DNA of 64,000 nt, from the NCBI RefSeq assembly GCF_009362845.1, contig NZ_WHNW01000002.1:1-64000 (forward strand), in the 5' to 3' direction. Below the pieces are notes generated by a model. It did no database searches and was not told the origin of the DNA. It saw only the letters and a list, made by a program, of their open reading frames with translations. This stretch comes from Ostreibacterium oceani (GTDB taxonomy: Bacteria > Pseudomonadota > Gammaproteobacteria > Cardiobacteriales > Ostreibacteriaceae). Shown here one piece after another: positions 45,263 through 54,401 of the stretch. The first letter of the stretch is position 1. The number at the start of each line of letters is the position of its first letter. A program made the position numbers and the translations under genes.

Positions 45263-45724
45263 TCAATGCAATCGATTATCACGCGTTTTATTACGCCCCG
45301 CTTTGCTGGCAATCTCTTGCAAATAGACCATTGCACCGTCTTTCCATAGTGGGTTGATTTTAATTACATTTTCAAAATGATTTCGCGCCGCCTCATAGTC
45401 ACCCGTATTGTAGTGCGCTAGCGCATAATACCAGTGGACATGGACACTATTGGGGTTATCGTCTAAGTACTGTTCACAGTATTCACTCAGGGTTTTGATT
45501 TCCCCTTTATCGAACAACCGATCGGCATAATCGACATTAAACTGCTCATTAGATGCCATTTCATCACGCTGAATACTCGCCTGCAAGCGATTAATCGACA
45601 ACGTATTTTTAAACAATGCATAACTGACAATCATCAACAAAATAATTGCCACCACGGCCATGATTTGCAGATTATTAAATACCGCACGTAACGCGGCGAT
45701 TTCTTGAATAGCTAATTCTGGCAT
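45263..45724 (-). CDS. Membrane-anchored TPR protein
   Basis: The 153-residue protein has one membrane segment (IMAVVAIILLMIVSYALF, about 22-39) and a C-terminal tetratricopeptide region with SVHVHWYYALAHYNTGDYEA and NHFENVIKINPLWKD. TPRs of this sort mediate protein contacts. No specific partner is evident. It is followed by a small membrane protein gene on the same strand. Confidence 0.7.
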   Translation of the reverse strand: MPELAIQEIAALRAVFNNLQIMAVVAIILLMIVSYALFKNTLSINRLQASIQRDEMASNEQFNVDYADRLFDKGEIKTLSEYCEQYLDDNPNSVHVHWYYALAHYNTGDYEAARNHFENVIKINPLWKDGAMVYLQEIASKAGRNKTRDNRLH

Positions 45725-45829
45725 AACAGATCACATATGAATTGGTTGATTAAAATTAAACCGCAGGATTGAGCCGCAGGATTGTTCCACATAGTCAGGG
45801 CAACTGGCATTAAATAAGGCAAACCTGAC

Positions 45830-46399
45830 TCAATCTGTAATCGCTGGCAAAGGCTCTAGCCATTCGCAAAAGTAGTGCAAAATAAAACTATGCGCCTCTT
45901 GAATACGCGCGGTTTCATAGGCTGGCACCACAATCGAGATATCCGCCACCGATGCCAATTGTCCACCATCACGGCCTAATAAAGCGATAGTCTGCATTTG
46001 CTTTTTCTTGGCGACTTCCACCGCTGCCATGATATTGGCTGAATGACCAGACGTAGAAATAGCAACCAACACATCACCAGATTTCGCAAGCCCATCAAGC
46101 TGCCGAGCAAACACCTGTGCATAACCATAGTCATTGGCAATCGCTGTTAATGCCGAGGTATCAACGGTTAAGGCAACCCCTGCATAAGCAGGTCTATCGA
46201 GGACATAACGCCCTGTCAGTTCTGCCGAAAAATGCTGTGCATCCGCCGCACTACCACCATTCCCACAGACAAACACTGTTTTTCCATCCAAACACGAGGT
46301 TTGAATCAATGCCGCCGCCGCATCAATCGGCTGTTCAATGGTCGCTAATTGCTCAAATACTGCAATATGCGATGCAATTTTTTCTTTTAGTGACAACAT
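45830..46399 (-). CDS. gmhA: Phosphoheptose isomerase GmhA
   Basis: I place the start at the ATG at 46397-46399, giving 189 residues beginning MLSLKEKIASH. The SIS domain has VCGNGGSAADAQHFSAELTG, LTVDTSALTAIANDYGY and a C-terminal IQEAHSFILHYFCEWLE, all characteristic of GmhA. It converts sedoheptulose 7-phosphate to heptose phosphate for lipopolysaccharide core. A DiaA-type role is an alternative for this family, but the catalytic residues fit GmhA. It starts 1 bp after the hemN stop, so the two are probably co-transcribed. Confidence 0.88.
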   Translation of the reverse strand: MLSLKEKIASHIAVFEQLATIEQPIDAAAALIQTSCLDGKTVFVCGNGGSAADAQHFSAELTGRYVLDRPAYAGVALTVDTSALTAIANDYGYAQVFARQLDGLAKSGDVLVAISTSGHSANIMAAVEVAKKKQMQTIALLGRDGGQLASVADISIVVPAYETARIQEAHSFILHYFCEWLEPLPAITD

Positions 46400-46400
46400 A

Positions 46401-47807
46401 TTAGATTGCTTTTGAAAAGGTTTTTTCTTGCGTATTTTCTTGTGTTTTCGGCAAATAGGCATCAAACACCATACAAATATTACGCACCAACAAACGCCCT
46501 GGCGGCAACACCACAAAACCATGCTCGGTTAGCGTGAGCAGACCATCCGCTGCCAAAGCGATTAACGCTTGTTTTTCCTGCGCAAAATACTGATTCGCAT
46601 CAATGCCAAACTGCGCACCAATGGCATCAAAATCTAGCCGCATATTGCACATAATTTCGGTAATGACTTTGCGTCGAATCACATCGTCTGTTGATAATTC
46701 GACCCCACGCACCGTCGGCAGCTGCCCTGCATCTAAGCGTTCGTAGTAACTGTCTTTATTTTTATCGTTTTGTGAATAGCTATTGCCGACCATCGAGATA
46801 GAACTCATACCAAACCCGAACAAATCACACTCAGAAAACGTCGAGTAGCCCTGAAAATTCCGATACAGGCGGCCCACTTTCTGGTCTAGCGCCATCGCAT
46901 CGTCAGGTTTAGCGAAGTGATCCAGCCCAATAAAAACATAGCCTGCATCTATCAGCTTTGTAATCGTCATTTCTAGTATCGCCAGTTTTTCGGCAGGGCT
47001 AGGTAAATTTTTGTCGAGAATTTGCTTTTGCCCTTTAAACAGGTGTGGCAAGTGCGCGTAGTTAAAAACCGCAATACGATCAGGCGATAGCCCGATAATT
47101 TTATCTACCGTTTTTTCAAAATTCTTAACATTCTGAAATGGCAAACCATAAATCAAGTCAACCGAAATCGAATGAAATCCATTGGTATACCCTGCTTCGA
47201 TGATGAGTTTGGTTGATTCGTAACTTTGAATTCGATTGACCGCGATTTGGACTTTGGGGTCAAAATCTTGGATACCAAACGACAATCGGTTAAAGCCCAT
47301 TTCGCGCAGGTCAGCAATGCTTTGCTCGGTCACCGTTCGTGGGTCAATTTCAATCGAAAACTCCCCTTCATCGTCTGTCGCAAAATTAAAATACTGGCGA
47401 AACATGTTCGTCAGACGCCATTGCTCCTCTGTCGTCAAAAAAGTCGGTGTACCGCCACCCCAATGCAATTGAACCACTTTACGATCAGCATCAATGAGTG
47501 ACGCAACGTGCTGCATTTCTTTTTCCACATAATCTAAATACGGCGCCGAATGGGTTTTGTTTTTGGTTATAATCTTATTACACGCACAAAAATAACAAAT
47601 CGTATCGCAAAACGGCACATGCACATAGAGCGACAAGTCGCGTTGACTGGCGTTACTCTCAATGGCGAGCGCGGTAAAGCGTTGATGATCAAAGGCTTCG
47701 GTAAATTCAACTGCCGTGGGGTATGAGGTATAGCGCGGTCCTTGTACGCTATACTTTTCGATTAATGACTGGTCAAAGACAGCAGTGCTTTCGTGGGGTG
47801 ATTTCAT
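46401..47807 (-). CDS. hemN: Oxygen-independent coproporphyrinogen III oxidase
   Basis: I use the ATG at 47807, giving 468 residues (HemN is usually about 457). The radical SAM CxxxCxxC motif is in VPFCDTICYFCACNKI, preceded by EKYSVQGPRYTSYPTA at the N-terminus. LHWGGGTPTFLT, IEIDPRTVT and GFNRLSFGIQDFDPKVQ are the further SAM-binding motifs. The enzyme decarboxylates coproporphyrinogen III without oxygen in haem synthesis. No convincing FNR box (TTGATNNNNATCAA) was found upstream. Confidence 0.94.
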   Translation of the reverse strand: MKSPHESTAVFDQSLIEKYSVQGPRYTSYPTAVEFTEAFDHQRFTALAIESNASQRDLSLYVHVPFCDTICYFCACNKIITKNKTHSAPYLDYVEKEMQHVASLIDADRKVVQLHWGGGTPTFLTTEEQWRLTNMFRQYFNFATDDEGEFSIEIDPRTVTEQSIADLREMGFNRLSFGIQDFDPKVQIAVNRIQSYESTKLIIEAGYTNGFHSISVDLIYGLPFQNVKNFEKTVDKIIGLSPDRIAVFNYAHLPHLFKGQKQILDKNLPSPAEKLAILEMTITKLIDAGYVFIGLDHFAKPDDAMALDQKVGRLYRNFQGYSTFSECDLFGFGMSSISMVGNSYSQNDKNKDSYYERLDAGQLPTVRGVELSTDDVIRRKVITEIMCNMRLDFDAIGAQFGIDANQYFAQEKQALIALAADGLLTLTEHGFVVLPPGRLLVRNICMVFDAYLPKTQENTQEKTFSKAI

Positions 47808-48179
47808 CGTAATTATGCCTATAATTTTTATTTTTCGTTTTTTGCTAAGCCATTTGCCCTGGACTGGCACTTGCGCTGGGCTAGACTATAATTTGCTATT
47901 TTAGCAGATTCGCGCTTGTTTTTTGTAACGATATTGCCATTGTCATCGGGAATTCATGCAATCGTATGCTATTTTTGCATTATTTCGCTATAATACATTC
48001 TGCTAAGTCAGGTTATCGTTCGGCACGGGTCGCCAACACTGCCACCAACACTGCCTTAAGCACTGTCTTGAAACGCTACCTTAATAAAGCCCCAGTAAAG
48101 ACACTAATACAAGACACTAATAAAGACCTAAAGTAGCCTAATAGTAGCCTAACAACAGCACAACTACACCAGAGAACGC
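47808..48179. other. Intergenic region between divergent hemN and apt
   Basis: The 372-bp gap holds no gene that I can support. A TATAAT at 47989-47994 may be the apt -10 but lacks a clear -35. From about 48040 to 48165 there are degenerate repeats (AACACTGCC, AGACACTAATA, TAGCCTAAYA types). Confidence 0.5.
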
Positions 48180-48719
48180 ATGCAAACAAAATTTTGGCAC
48201 GACTATATTTTACACATTCCCGATTACCCAAAGCCTGGCGTAGATTTCAAAGACATCACCCCCTTGATTGCTGATGCAGCTGCATACCAACAAGTCATTG
48301 ACGCCATGGCGGATTACTGCACCCAAAACAATCTACAGCCCGATCAACTGGTATGCCCAGAAGCCAGAGGATTTATGTTTGCCCCCGCGCTTGCGTATCG
48401 CTTAGGGGTGGGGTTTTTACCGCTTCGCAAACCAGGGAAATTACCGAGACAAACGGCTTTTACGCATTATGAACTCGAATATGGCACCGATGAATTGCAC
48501 ATCCACCGTGATGACATTGTCGCTGGTAAGCGTATCGTCATCGTGGATGACGTGCTTGCAACTGGTGGCACAGTCGCTGCAAGCGTGGCATTGTTGCAGT
48601 CGTTGGGTGCGAATGTGGTTGCGTGTTTATTTGTCATGTCAATTGATGCCTTGGGGGGACAACAACGAATCCAATCACAACACCCCAACACCATCGTCCA
48701 CGCGCTCAAACACTATTAA
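48180..48719 (+). CDS. apt: Adenine phosphoribosyltransferase
   Basis: The 179-residue purine salvage enzyme makes AMP from adenine and PRPP. The PRPP loop IVIVDDVLATGGTVAASV, the N-terminal DYPKPGVDFKDITPLIAD, and CPEARGFMFAPALAYRLG with LRKPGKLPRQT are diagnostic. It is followed after 30 bp by an RND adaptor gene on the same strand. Confidence 0.96.
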   Translation: MQTKFWHDYILHIPDYPKPGVDFKDITPLIADAAAYQQVIDAMADYCTQNNLQPDQLVCPEARGFMFAPALAYRLGVGFLPLRKPGKLPRQTAFTHYELEYGTDELHIHRDDIVAGKRIVIVDDVLATGGTVAASVALLQSLGANVVACLFVMSIDALGGQQRIQSQHPNTIVHALKHY

Positions 48720-48749
48720 ACCACCCTAAAAAACATCCTAAAAACACTT

Positions 48750-50051
48750 ATGACTGACTCGCCACCACCAACTCAACCGAAGTACCGCCCGAAACGACTC
48801 CCTTTTATTATTTTGGGGCTATTATTCGTTGTAGGCGCCATAATGGCAAGCAACTATATGATTAGTCAAAAAAAACCACCCGAATCTGTGGCAAAGCCAG
48901 CGCCTGTTATCTTTGTCGACAGCCTACCCGTGACCCTAACCGATAATGCGGTGACTATCGAGACACAAGGCTTTGTCCGCGCCAAAAATCGGGCGGTCAT
49001 CAGCGCCGAAGTCAGTGGCAAAATTGAACAAATCGCAGATACCTTAGCCATTGGTGAAATCGCCAAAACAGGACAACCCTTACTCACCATAGAGGAAACC
49101 AACTATCGTGCCGCCCTATTTGCCGCCAAAGCCGCATTAGCCAGCGCCGAACGCCAATATGCCGAAGAACGAGCGCGCGCCAAACAGGCCGAGCGTGATA
49201 TCAGTCGGCTTGGTATCACCGGTAATGAATTGGCCCAACGCAAACCCCAGCTTGCCCAAGCCCAAGCTGACATTGCTAATGCCAAAGCACAAATCAAACT
49301 TGCCGAGCGTAATCTCGCACGCACAAACGTCACCGCCCCCTTTGATGGCGTTATCACCGCTAAACACGCCAACCTTGGCGAAATCATCAATACTGGCACG
49401 GCACTCGCCGAACTGGTTGACACCAGTACCTTCACAGCGACTGCCGCACTCAATCCTGCGCAAATTCAACACATCGATGGCATAGGTAGCACGGCTAAAA
49501 TCACCGATACGGTCACTGGCGAAACCTTTAACGCCCAAATCGACCGTATCGCACCCGCATTTGATGCACAAAACCGCACCATTAATGTCTATCTGGATAT
49601 TGCCGCACCGTATGCAAACCCAACACCGCTACGCTTAGACAGCTTTGTCCACATGTCAATCGCGGGCAAACGCTACCCAGATACCGCATGGATACCAAAT
49701 ACCGCCATTGTCGACAATGCATTTGTTTGGCAAATAAAGCCCGACAGCCGTATTGACAAAGTACCTGTTCGTCTCATTTTTCAACAAAGCAACGACACGT
49801 TGGTTGCTTTCGAAGCACCAATAACACGATTGATTGCCTTGCCCAAAGATGCCTTTAGCGTTGACTTAGCGGTTGTCGATAATAATCCCGACAGCAGTGT
49901 CGATAACGATAATAACCCCGACAATCTGCAAACGAACTCGCCACTACCTGAGTCTAACCGCAAAGCACCAAACTCAGAACCAGACTCAGCAACCAACTCA
50001 GACCAACCCAATACGCCCGCTGATGGACAAACTACCCATGATACCCAGTAA
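48750..50051 (+). CDS. RND efflux periplasmic adaptor (membrane fusion protein)
   Basis: The 433-residue protein has a cytoplasmic tail, a membrane anchor (LPFIILGLLFVVGAIMASNY), a barrel-sandwich half (AEVSGKIEQIADTLAIGEI), an alpha-hairpin (about 125-185), and the second lipoyl half (RTNVTAPFDGVITAKHANLGEII). It would bridge the adjacent RND permease to an outer-membrane channel that is not encoded here. The last 65 residues are a low-complexity Asp/Asn/Pro/Ser tail (NNPDSSVDNDNNPDN), unusual for the family. The RND gene starts 39 bp later. Confidence 0.9.
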   Translation: MTDSPPPTQPKYRPKRLPFIILGLLFVVGAIMASNYMISQKKPPESVAKPAPVIFVDSLPVTLTDNAVTIETQGFVRAKNRAVISAEVSGKIEQIADTLAIGEIAKTGQPLLTIEETNYRAALFAAKAALASAERQYAEERARAKQAERDISRLGITGNELAQRKPQLAQAQADIANAKAQIKLAERNLARTNVTAPFDGVITAKHANLGEIINTGTALAELVDTSTFTATAALNPAQIQHIDGIGSTAKITDTVTGETFNAQIDRIAPAFDAQNRTINVYLDIAAPYANPTPLRLDSFVHMSIAGKRYPDTAWIPNTAIVDNAFVWQIKPDSRIDKVPVRLIFQQSNDTLVAFEAPITRLIALPKDAFSVDLAVVDNNPDSSVDNDNNPDNLQTNSPLPESNRKAPNSEPDSATNSDQPNTPADGQTTHDTQ

Positions 50052-50090
50052 CCGTGCTGTGCTATTCGTTATTTCAATGAACTATTCGTT

Positions 50091-53000
50091 ATGAAACCAC
50101 CTAACCGCTCCCCTAGCCAAGCCCCGAATCAAACCCCTAGCCAATTGCCACAGTCTCAGCAACAGCACCCCATTATTGCTTGGTTTATCAGCAACCCCGT
50201 ATCGGCTAATTTATTAATGCTCGGTATTTTGCTGACAGGATTATCGATGGTCGGTTTTTTTGGGCTATTCGGCATGACCACCCAACTGCGGTTAGAAGCA
50301 TTTCCTTCATTACCGCCAACGACAGTCACCATTACCGCCAGCATCAACGGCTCAACGCCTGAAGATGTAGAGGCAGGCATTACCAACAAAATCGAAGAGG
50401 CCATCGATACCGTTCAAGGCGTCGAAAAAACCACGTCAGTCAGCACATCAAGCAGCGCGATTATCACCGTAACCGCCGAGCTAAATTACGACATTGATGA
50501 GCTCTATGAGTCCCTCAAGTCTCGTGTTGATGCCATTAACGGCTTGCCAGCAGAGGTTGAAAACGTCATCGTCGCCAAAGAAGACTTCCAAAACCGTATT
50601 GTCTGGGTTAGCCTATATGGCGATGCGTCAGAACGCGTATTAAAAAGGGAGGCCGAGCGCTTAAAAGACCGTTTGTTAGAAAACCCCTACGTCAAAGGTA
50701 TTTCTCTACGCGGCAGTCGCGATGATGAAATCGCCATCGAAGTTAGCGAAACCACGCTCAAAGAATACCAACTCACACTGGCAGAAATTGCCAGTGCCAT
50801 TGCCAATAATTCATTTGACCTCGCGACAGGTCAAATCGACTCCAGCCAAGGTAGCGTCACTTTACGCATCCAAAATCAAGCCTACCAAGCGGACGATTTT
50901 GCCAATATTATCGTGCGCAGCAGCCCCGAAGGCGGCATGACCTACTTGCGTGACATCGCCCACATTAACGATGGATTTGTCGAACAAGATACGCTGTCGT
51001 TATTTAATGGTCAGCCGAGTATTTCGTTACGCGTCTTCAACGACCGCGACGGTAATGTCATCGAAGCGGATAAGGCCGTCAAAGCCATCACCGCAGATTT
51101 TGAGTCCACCCTACCACCCAATGTTAAAATGGGGCTTTGGAACAACCGCGTCGAGTACGTGCGGGACCGAATTGATTTATTTGTTCGCAACACTTTAACT
51201 GGCGTGTTGTTGGTCTTTTTATTGTTGACGCTATTTCTCAATCTGCGGCTTGCTTTTTGGGTCGCAGTTGGGATTCCTGTCTCGTTTTGTGGCGCGTTAA
51301 TCCTAATGCAATTATTTGATATTTCTATCAGCCTGCTTAGCCTGTTTGGCTTTATCCTCGTATTAGGCATTGTCGTTGATGATGCCATTATTATTGGAGA
51401 GAGTATTTATACACAAAAAAAACGTGAAAACAACACACCCTTTGCCACCATCAACGGTGTTTCGCGTGTCTCTACGGCAGCGACTTTTGGGGTGCTGACA
51501 ACGGTAGCCGCCTTTTTACCCCTTACCACTATCGACGGACGAATGGGGAATTTGCTCGGGCAAATCGCGTTTGTGGTGGTTTTCTGTCTGTTATTTTCGC
51601 TAGTGGAGTCTAAACTGATTTTGCCCGCGCACCTACACCCAATCCGTGTACCCACGAAGCCCGACAACAATCGACCCATTTGGGAACGTATCCAACAACG
51701 CACCGCACACGGCTTTGAGCAATTTATCGAAAAACTCTACCTACCACTACTCACCCATGCTTTAACCCACCGTTATTTTTGTCTCTTATTTTTTATTGCC
51801 CTGCTTATTCTGAGTATTGGACTCGTAAAAGGCGGGGTTATTCGCCAATCCTTTTTCCCTAATGTCGAGTCACAAACGATTAGTTTAACCGTCGAAATGG
51901 ATTCCAACACCAATGTCGACTATACCTTTGCCGCCATGCACAAAGCCAGCGAAGATTTACGCACCGCTGACCAACAGCTGGTCGACAGACTGGGATTAAG
52001 CGCGCCCAACGTCACTCGCATTTCTGCCTACAATCAAGGTGATACCACTTTTTCAATCTTTGCAGGGCTTGCAGGCAATGAAACCCGAACCATTGATGCA
52101 CAGACTATCGCGAATGAATGGCGCCAAGTCGTTGGCGCGATTGAAGGTGCCAAATCGATTAATTTTTCGGCACGCCAACGGTTTGGCAGCGCTGACATAG
52201 AAATTAACTTGATTGGCGAAGACGATACTGCCCTACGCACAGCCAGTGAGGCGCTTAGCGACAAACTAGCCACGTTTGTAGGCGTCGGTGATATTCGGTC
52301 TGATTTTGACACGGGCGACAAAGAAATCAAAATTGACCTAAAACCCGAAGCCGAAATCTATGGTATCAGCCGCGCACAAGTCGCCACCGCTGTCCGCGAT
52401 GCGTTTTTTGGCCGCGAAGCGCAACGCGTTCAGCGTGGTAAAGAAGAAACCCGTGTGGTTGTACGTTACCCGCGAGAAGCCCGTCGTAGCCTATCAGACC
52501 TTTACCATTTAAATATTCGCACGACCGATGGACGCCAAATCCCCATCGAACGTGTCGCCAGCCTATCATTTAGTAGTAGCCCCAGCAATATCGAACATAT
52601 CAACGGTCAACGCAAAGTCAGCATTTATGGTAATGTCGATAAATCGATTGCCAACACCGATGAGATTTTATCTTCACTTACGCTGGGTTTTCTACCCGAC
52701 TTAGTCGATCGTTATGGCCTGACTTACCAAATGGGCGGCGAAGGCGAAGAAAACGCAAAATCACAACAATCGATGCTCGTTGGTCTGATTGTCTCGCTTG
52801 TTTCTATCTATGTATTACTTGCTATCCCGCTTAAATCTTACAGTAAGCCATTCATTATCATGTCGGTCATTCCGTTTGGTATCATTGGTGCGATCTTAGG
52901 TCATTTGATTTTGGACATGAATTTATCAATGCTGTCAGGATTTGGAATCATTGCTTTATCGGGCGTTGTCGTTAATGATTCTTTATTGTTTATCAGCACG

Positions 53001-53339
53001 ATACAACTCTATCGCAGCGAGGGCGCTTCACTATATGAAGCCATTCGCATGACTGGCGTTCGGCGATTTCGCCCCATCATCCTCACTAGCGTCACGACTT
53101 GTGCGGGGCTATTACCGATGCTGCTTGAGACTTCTTTTCAGGCACAATTTTTAATCCCGATGGCGGTATCGCTCAGCTTTGGCATTATTTTTGCCACTAC
53201 AATTACGTTGATACTCGTGCCGACATTGTATTTTATTTTAAACGATGTCCGTCATTTATTTTTTGAAGCGAGCGAAAATACCCCGAAAGAACCAACAGCA
53301 GCACAACCAACAGCAGCACAATCAACGCCCCTTAAATAA
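50091..53339 (+). CDS. RND efflux permease (AcrB/HAE-type)
   Basis: The 1082-residue protein has the 12-helix RND layout with two large periplasmic loops. Conserved motifs include ISNPVSANLLMLGILLTG (first helix), FGFILVLGIVVDDAIIIGES with the proton-relay Asp pair of helix 4, and SGFGIIALSGVVVNDSLLF and RFRPIILTSVTTCAGLLPML in the C-terminal half. It would use proton motive force to export lipophilic compounds. It is translated after the adaptor with 39 bp between them. No outer-membrane factor or regulator is adjacent. The substrate cannot be told from sequence. The C-terminus ends with AAQPTAAQ repeats. Confidence 0.93.
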   Translation: MKPPNRSPSQAPNQTPSQLPQSQQQHPIIAWFISNPVSANLLMLGILLTGLSMVGFFGLFGMTTQLRLEAFPSLPPTTVTITASINGSTPEDVEAGITNKIEEAIDTVQGVEKTTSVSTSSSAIITVTAELNYDIDELYESLKSRVDAINGLPAEVENVIVAKEDFQNRIVWVSLYGDASERVLKREAERLKDRLLENPYVKGISLRGSRDDEIAIEVSETTLKEYQLTLAEIASAIANNSFDLATGQIDSSQGSVTLRIQNQAYQADDFANIIVRSSPEGGMTYLRDIAHINDGFVEQDTLSLFNGQPSISLRVFNDRDGNVIEADKAVKAITADFESTLPPNVKMGLWNNRVEYVRDRIDLFVRNTLTGVLLVFLLLTLFLNLRLAFWVAVGIPVSFCGALILMQLFDISISLLSLFGFILVLGIVVDDAIIIGESIYTQKKRENNTPFATINGVSRVSTAATFGVLTTVAAFLPLTTIDGRMGNLLGQIAFVVVFCLLFSLVESKLILPAHLHPIRVPTKPDNNRPIWERIQQRTAHGFEQFIEKLYLPLLTHALTHRYFCLLFFIALLILSIGLVKGGVIRQSFFPNVESQTISLTVEMDSNTNVDYTFAAMHKASEDLRTADQQLVDRLGLSAPNVTRISAYNQGDTTFSIFAGLAGNETRTIDAQTIANEWRQVVGAIEGAKSINFSARQRFGSADIEINLIGEDDTALRTASEALSDKLATFVGVGDIRSDFDTGDKEIKIDLKPEAEIYGISRAQVATAVRDAFFGREAQRVQRGKEETRVVVRYPREARRSLSDLYHLNIRTTDGRQIPIERVASLSFSSSPSNIEHINGQRKVSIYGNVDKSIANTDEILSSLTLGFLPDLVDRYGLTYQMGGEGEENAKSQQSMLVGLIVSLVSIYVLLAIPLKSYSKPFIIMSVIPFGIIGAILGHLILDMNLSMLSGFGIIALSGVVVNDSLLFISTIQLYRSEGASLYEAIRMTGVRRFRPIILTSVTTCAGLLPMLLETSFQAQFLIPMAVSLSFGIIFATTITLILVPTLYFILNDVRHLFFEASENTPKEPTAAQPTAAQSTPLK

Positions 53340-53428
53340 CACACCCTAGCAACAACCGCCCAATAAAGCGCCAATCTATAAAGCGCCAAAAAAGACCAAT
53401 ACGGCGACAGCGGTTACTACAGCGGTTA

Positions 53429-54292
53429 CTACAGGGGCTGATACATACCCTGTTGCAAGCGCAAGTAATCAGAATGTTCAGGCCCAATTAACCCGTGACG
53501 TATCGCAAAATCAATAATAACCACGGCACTATTGAATTTAAAATCCTGTGTACCCGCGACCCAATCCAGTAAATCGTGTATCGGCACACACATAAAAGAT
53601 TCGACCTCATCGTCGTTGACCGTTGGCACAAAATCCGCAGGCAGGCATAAGTCATAATTAAAAATCACATCGGGGCGCAGCCCAATAGGCAGATCATAGC
53701 GGTAGCTAATCGCTGAAGCAGGCACCGCTGTTTTAGCGAGCCATTCTGGGATGCTGGCTTCCTCTTGGCACTCTTTGATCATATTTTCCCAGACCGACAA
53801 ATCGTGCGGCTGACCACCTGCGGCGATTTGATCATACTTGCCAGGCGAGGTCGGTTTATTGCTAGCACGCTTTGCCACCCACATATGAATCCCGTCCGAC
53901 TTTTTTACATAGCCATTGACATGCACGCCATACCCAGTAATACCTAGATAAGACAAAGCCGCCCGCTCTAACAAAAACAAGGTGGGCGAACCATGACAAG
54001 CCTTAACCGCATAGCGTTCATCACGCCAGCCTGATAAGCCACGATGCGCAAAAAAATCCACAAAAAAATCCGCAAGCTCATCCTCAAACTGATGACAGGA
54101 TTCAGAGGCAAAGCTCATATTCACCGTTTTGAATGCGTTATCAATACAAAACAAAGGCGGTTTCAAGGCATCCAATAATTGCACATCAACCTGGCCGACT
54201 TTGGTGCCATTAACGAACAGCGGATAATATTGCCGTTTGGGGATACGGCGGTTCACCTCGTAGAGCCGATCAATTAATGCCATCAATATCAA
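53429..54292 (-). CDS. DUF4743-Nudix hydrolase
   Basis: The 287-residue protein has an N-terminal DUF4743 region (LIDRLYEVNRRIPKRQYYPLFV, about 1-120) and a Nudix domain whose box is GGQPHDLSVWENMIKECQEE (GX5EX7-like with the final EE). This two-domain form occurs in bacteria and in plant and fungal thiamine-diphosphate-related hydrolases. The family suggests hydrolysis of a damaged thiamine diphosphate or similar nucleoside diphosphate compound. The start may be the first or fourth codon (both Met). It converges on the RND operon. Confidence 0.85.
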   Translation of the reverse strand: MILMALIDRLYEVNRRIPKRQYYPLFVNGTKVGQVDVQLLDALKPPLFCIDNAFKTVNMSFASESCHQFEDELADFFVDFFAHRGLSGWRDERYAVKACHGSPTLFLLERAALSYLGITGYGVHVNGYVKKSDGIHMWVAKRASNKPTSPGKYDQIAAGGQPHDLSVWENMIKECQEEASIPEWLAKTAVPASAISYRYDLPIGLRPDVIFNYDLCLPADFVPTVNDDEVESFMCVPIHDLLDWVAGTQDFKFNSAVVIIDFAIRHGLIGPEHSDYLRLQQGMYQPL

Positions 54293-54401
54293 CCTGATGA
54301 ATCATTTTTTACCGACTGATTTTTTACCGACTGACATTTTAGCGAATCACTTTTTAGCGACTGACTTATCAACGACTGTGGATACCGAATCACGACCAAC
54401 C

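Noticed and set aside
47880-48000. FNR box upstream of hemN
   Set aside because: No TTGAT-N4-ATCAA match was found.
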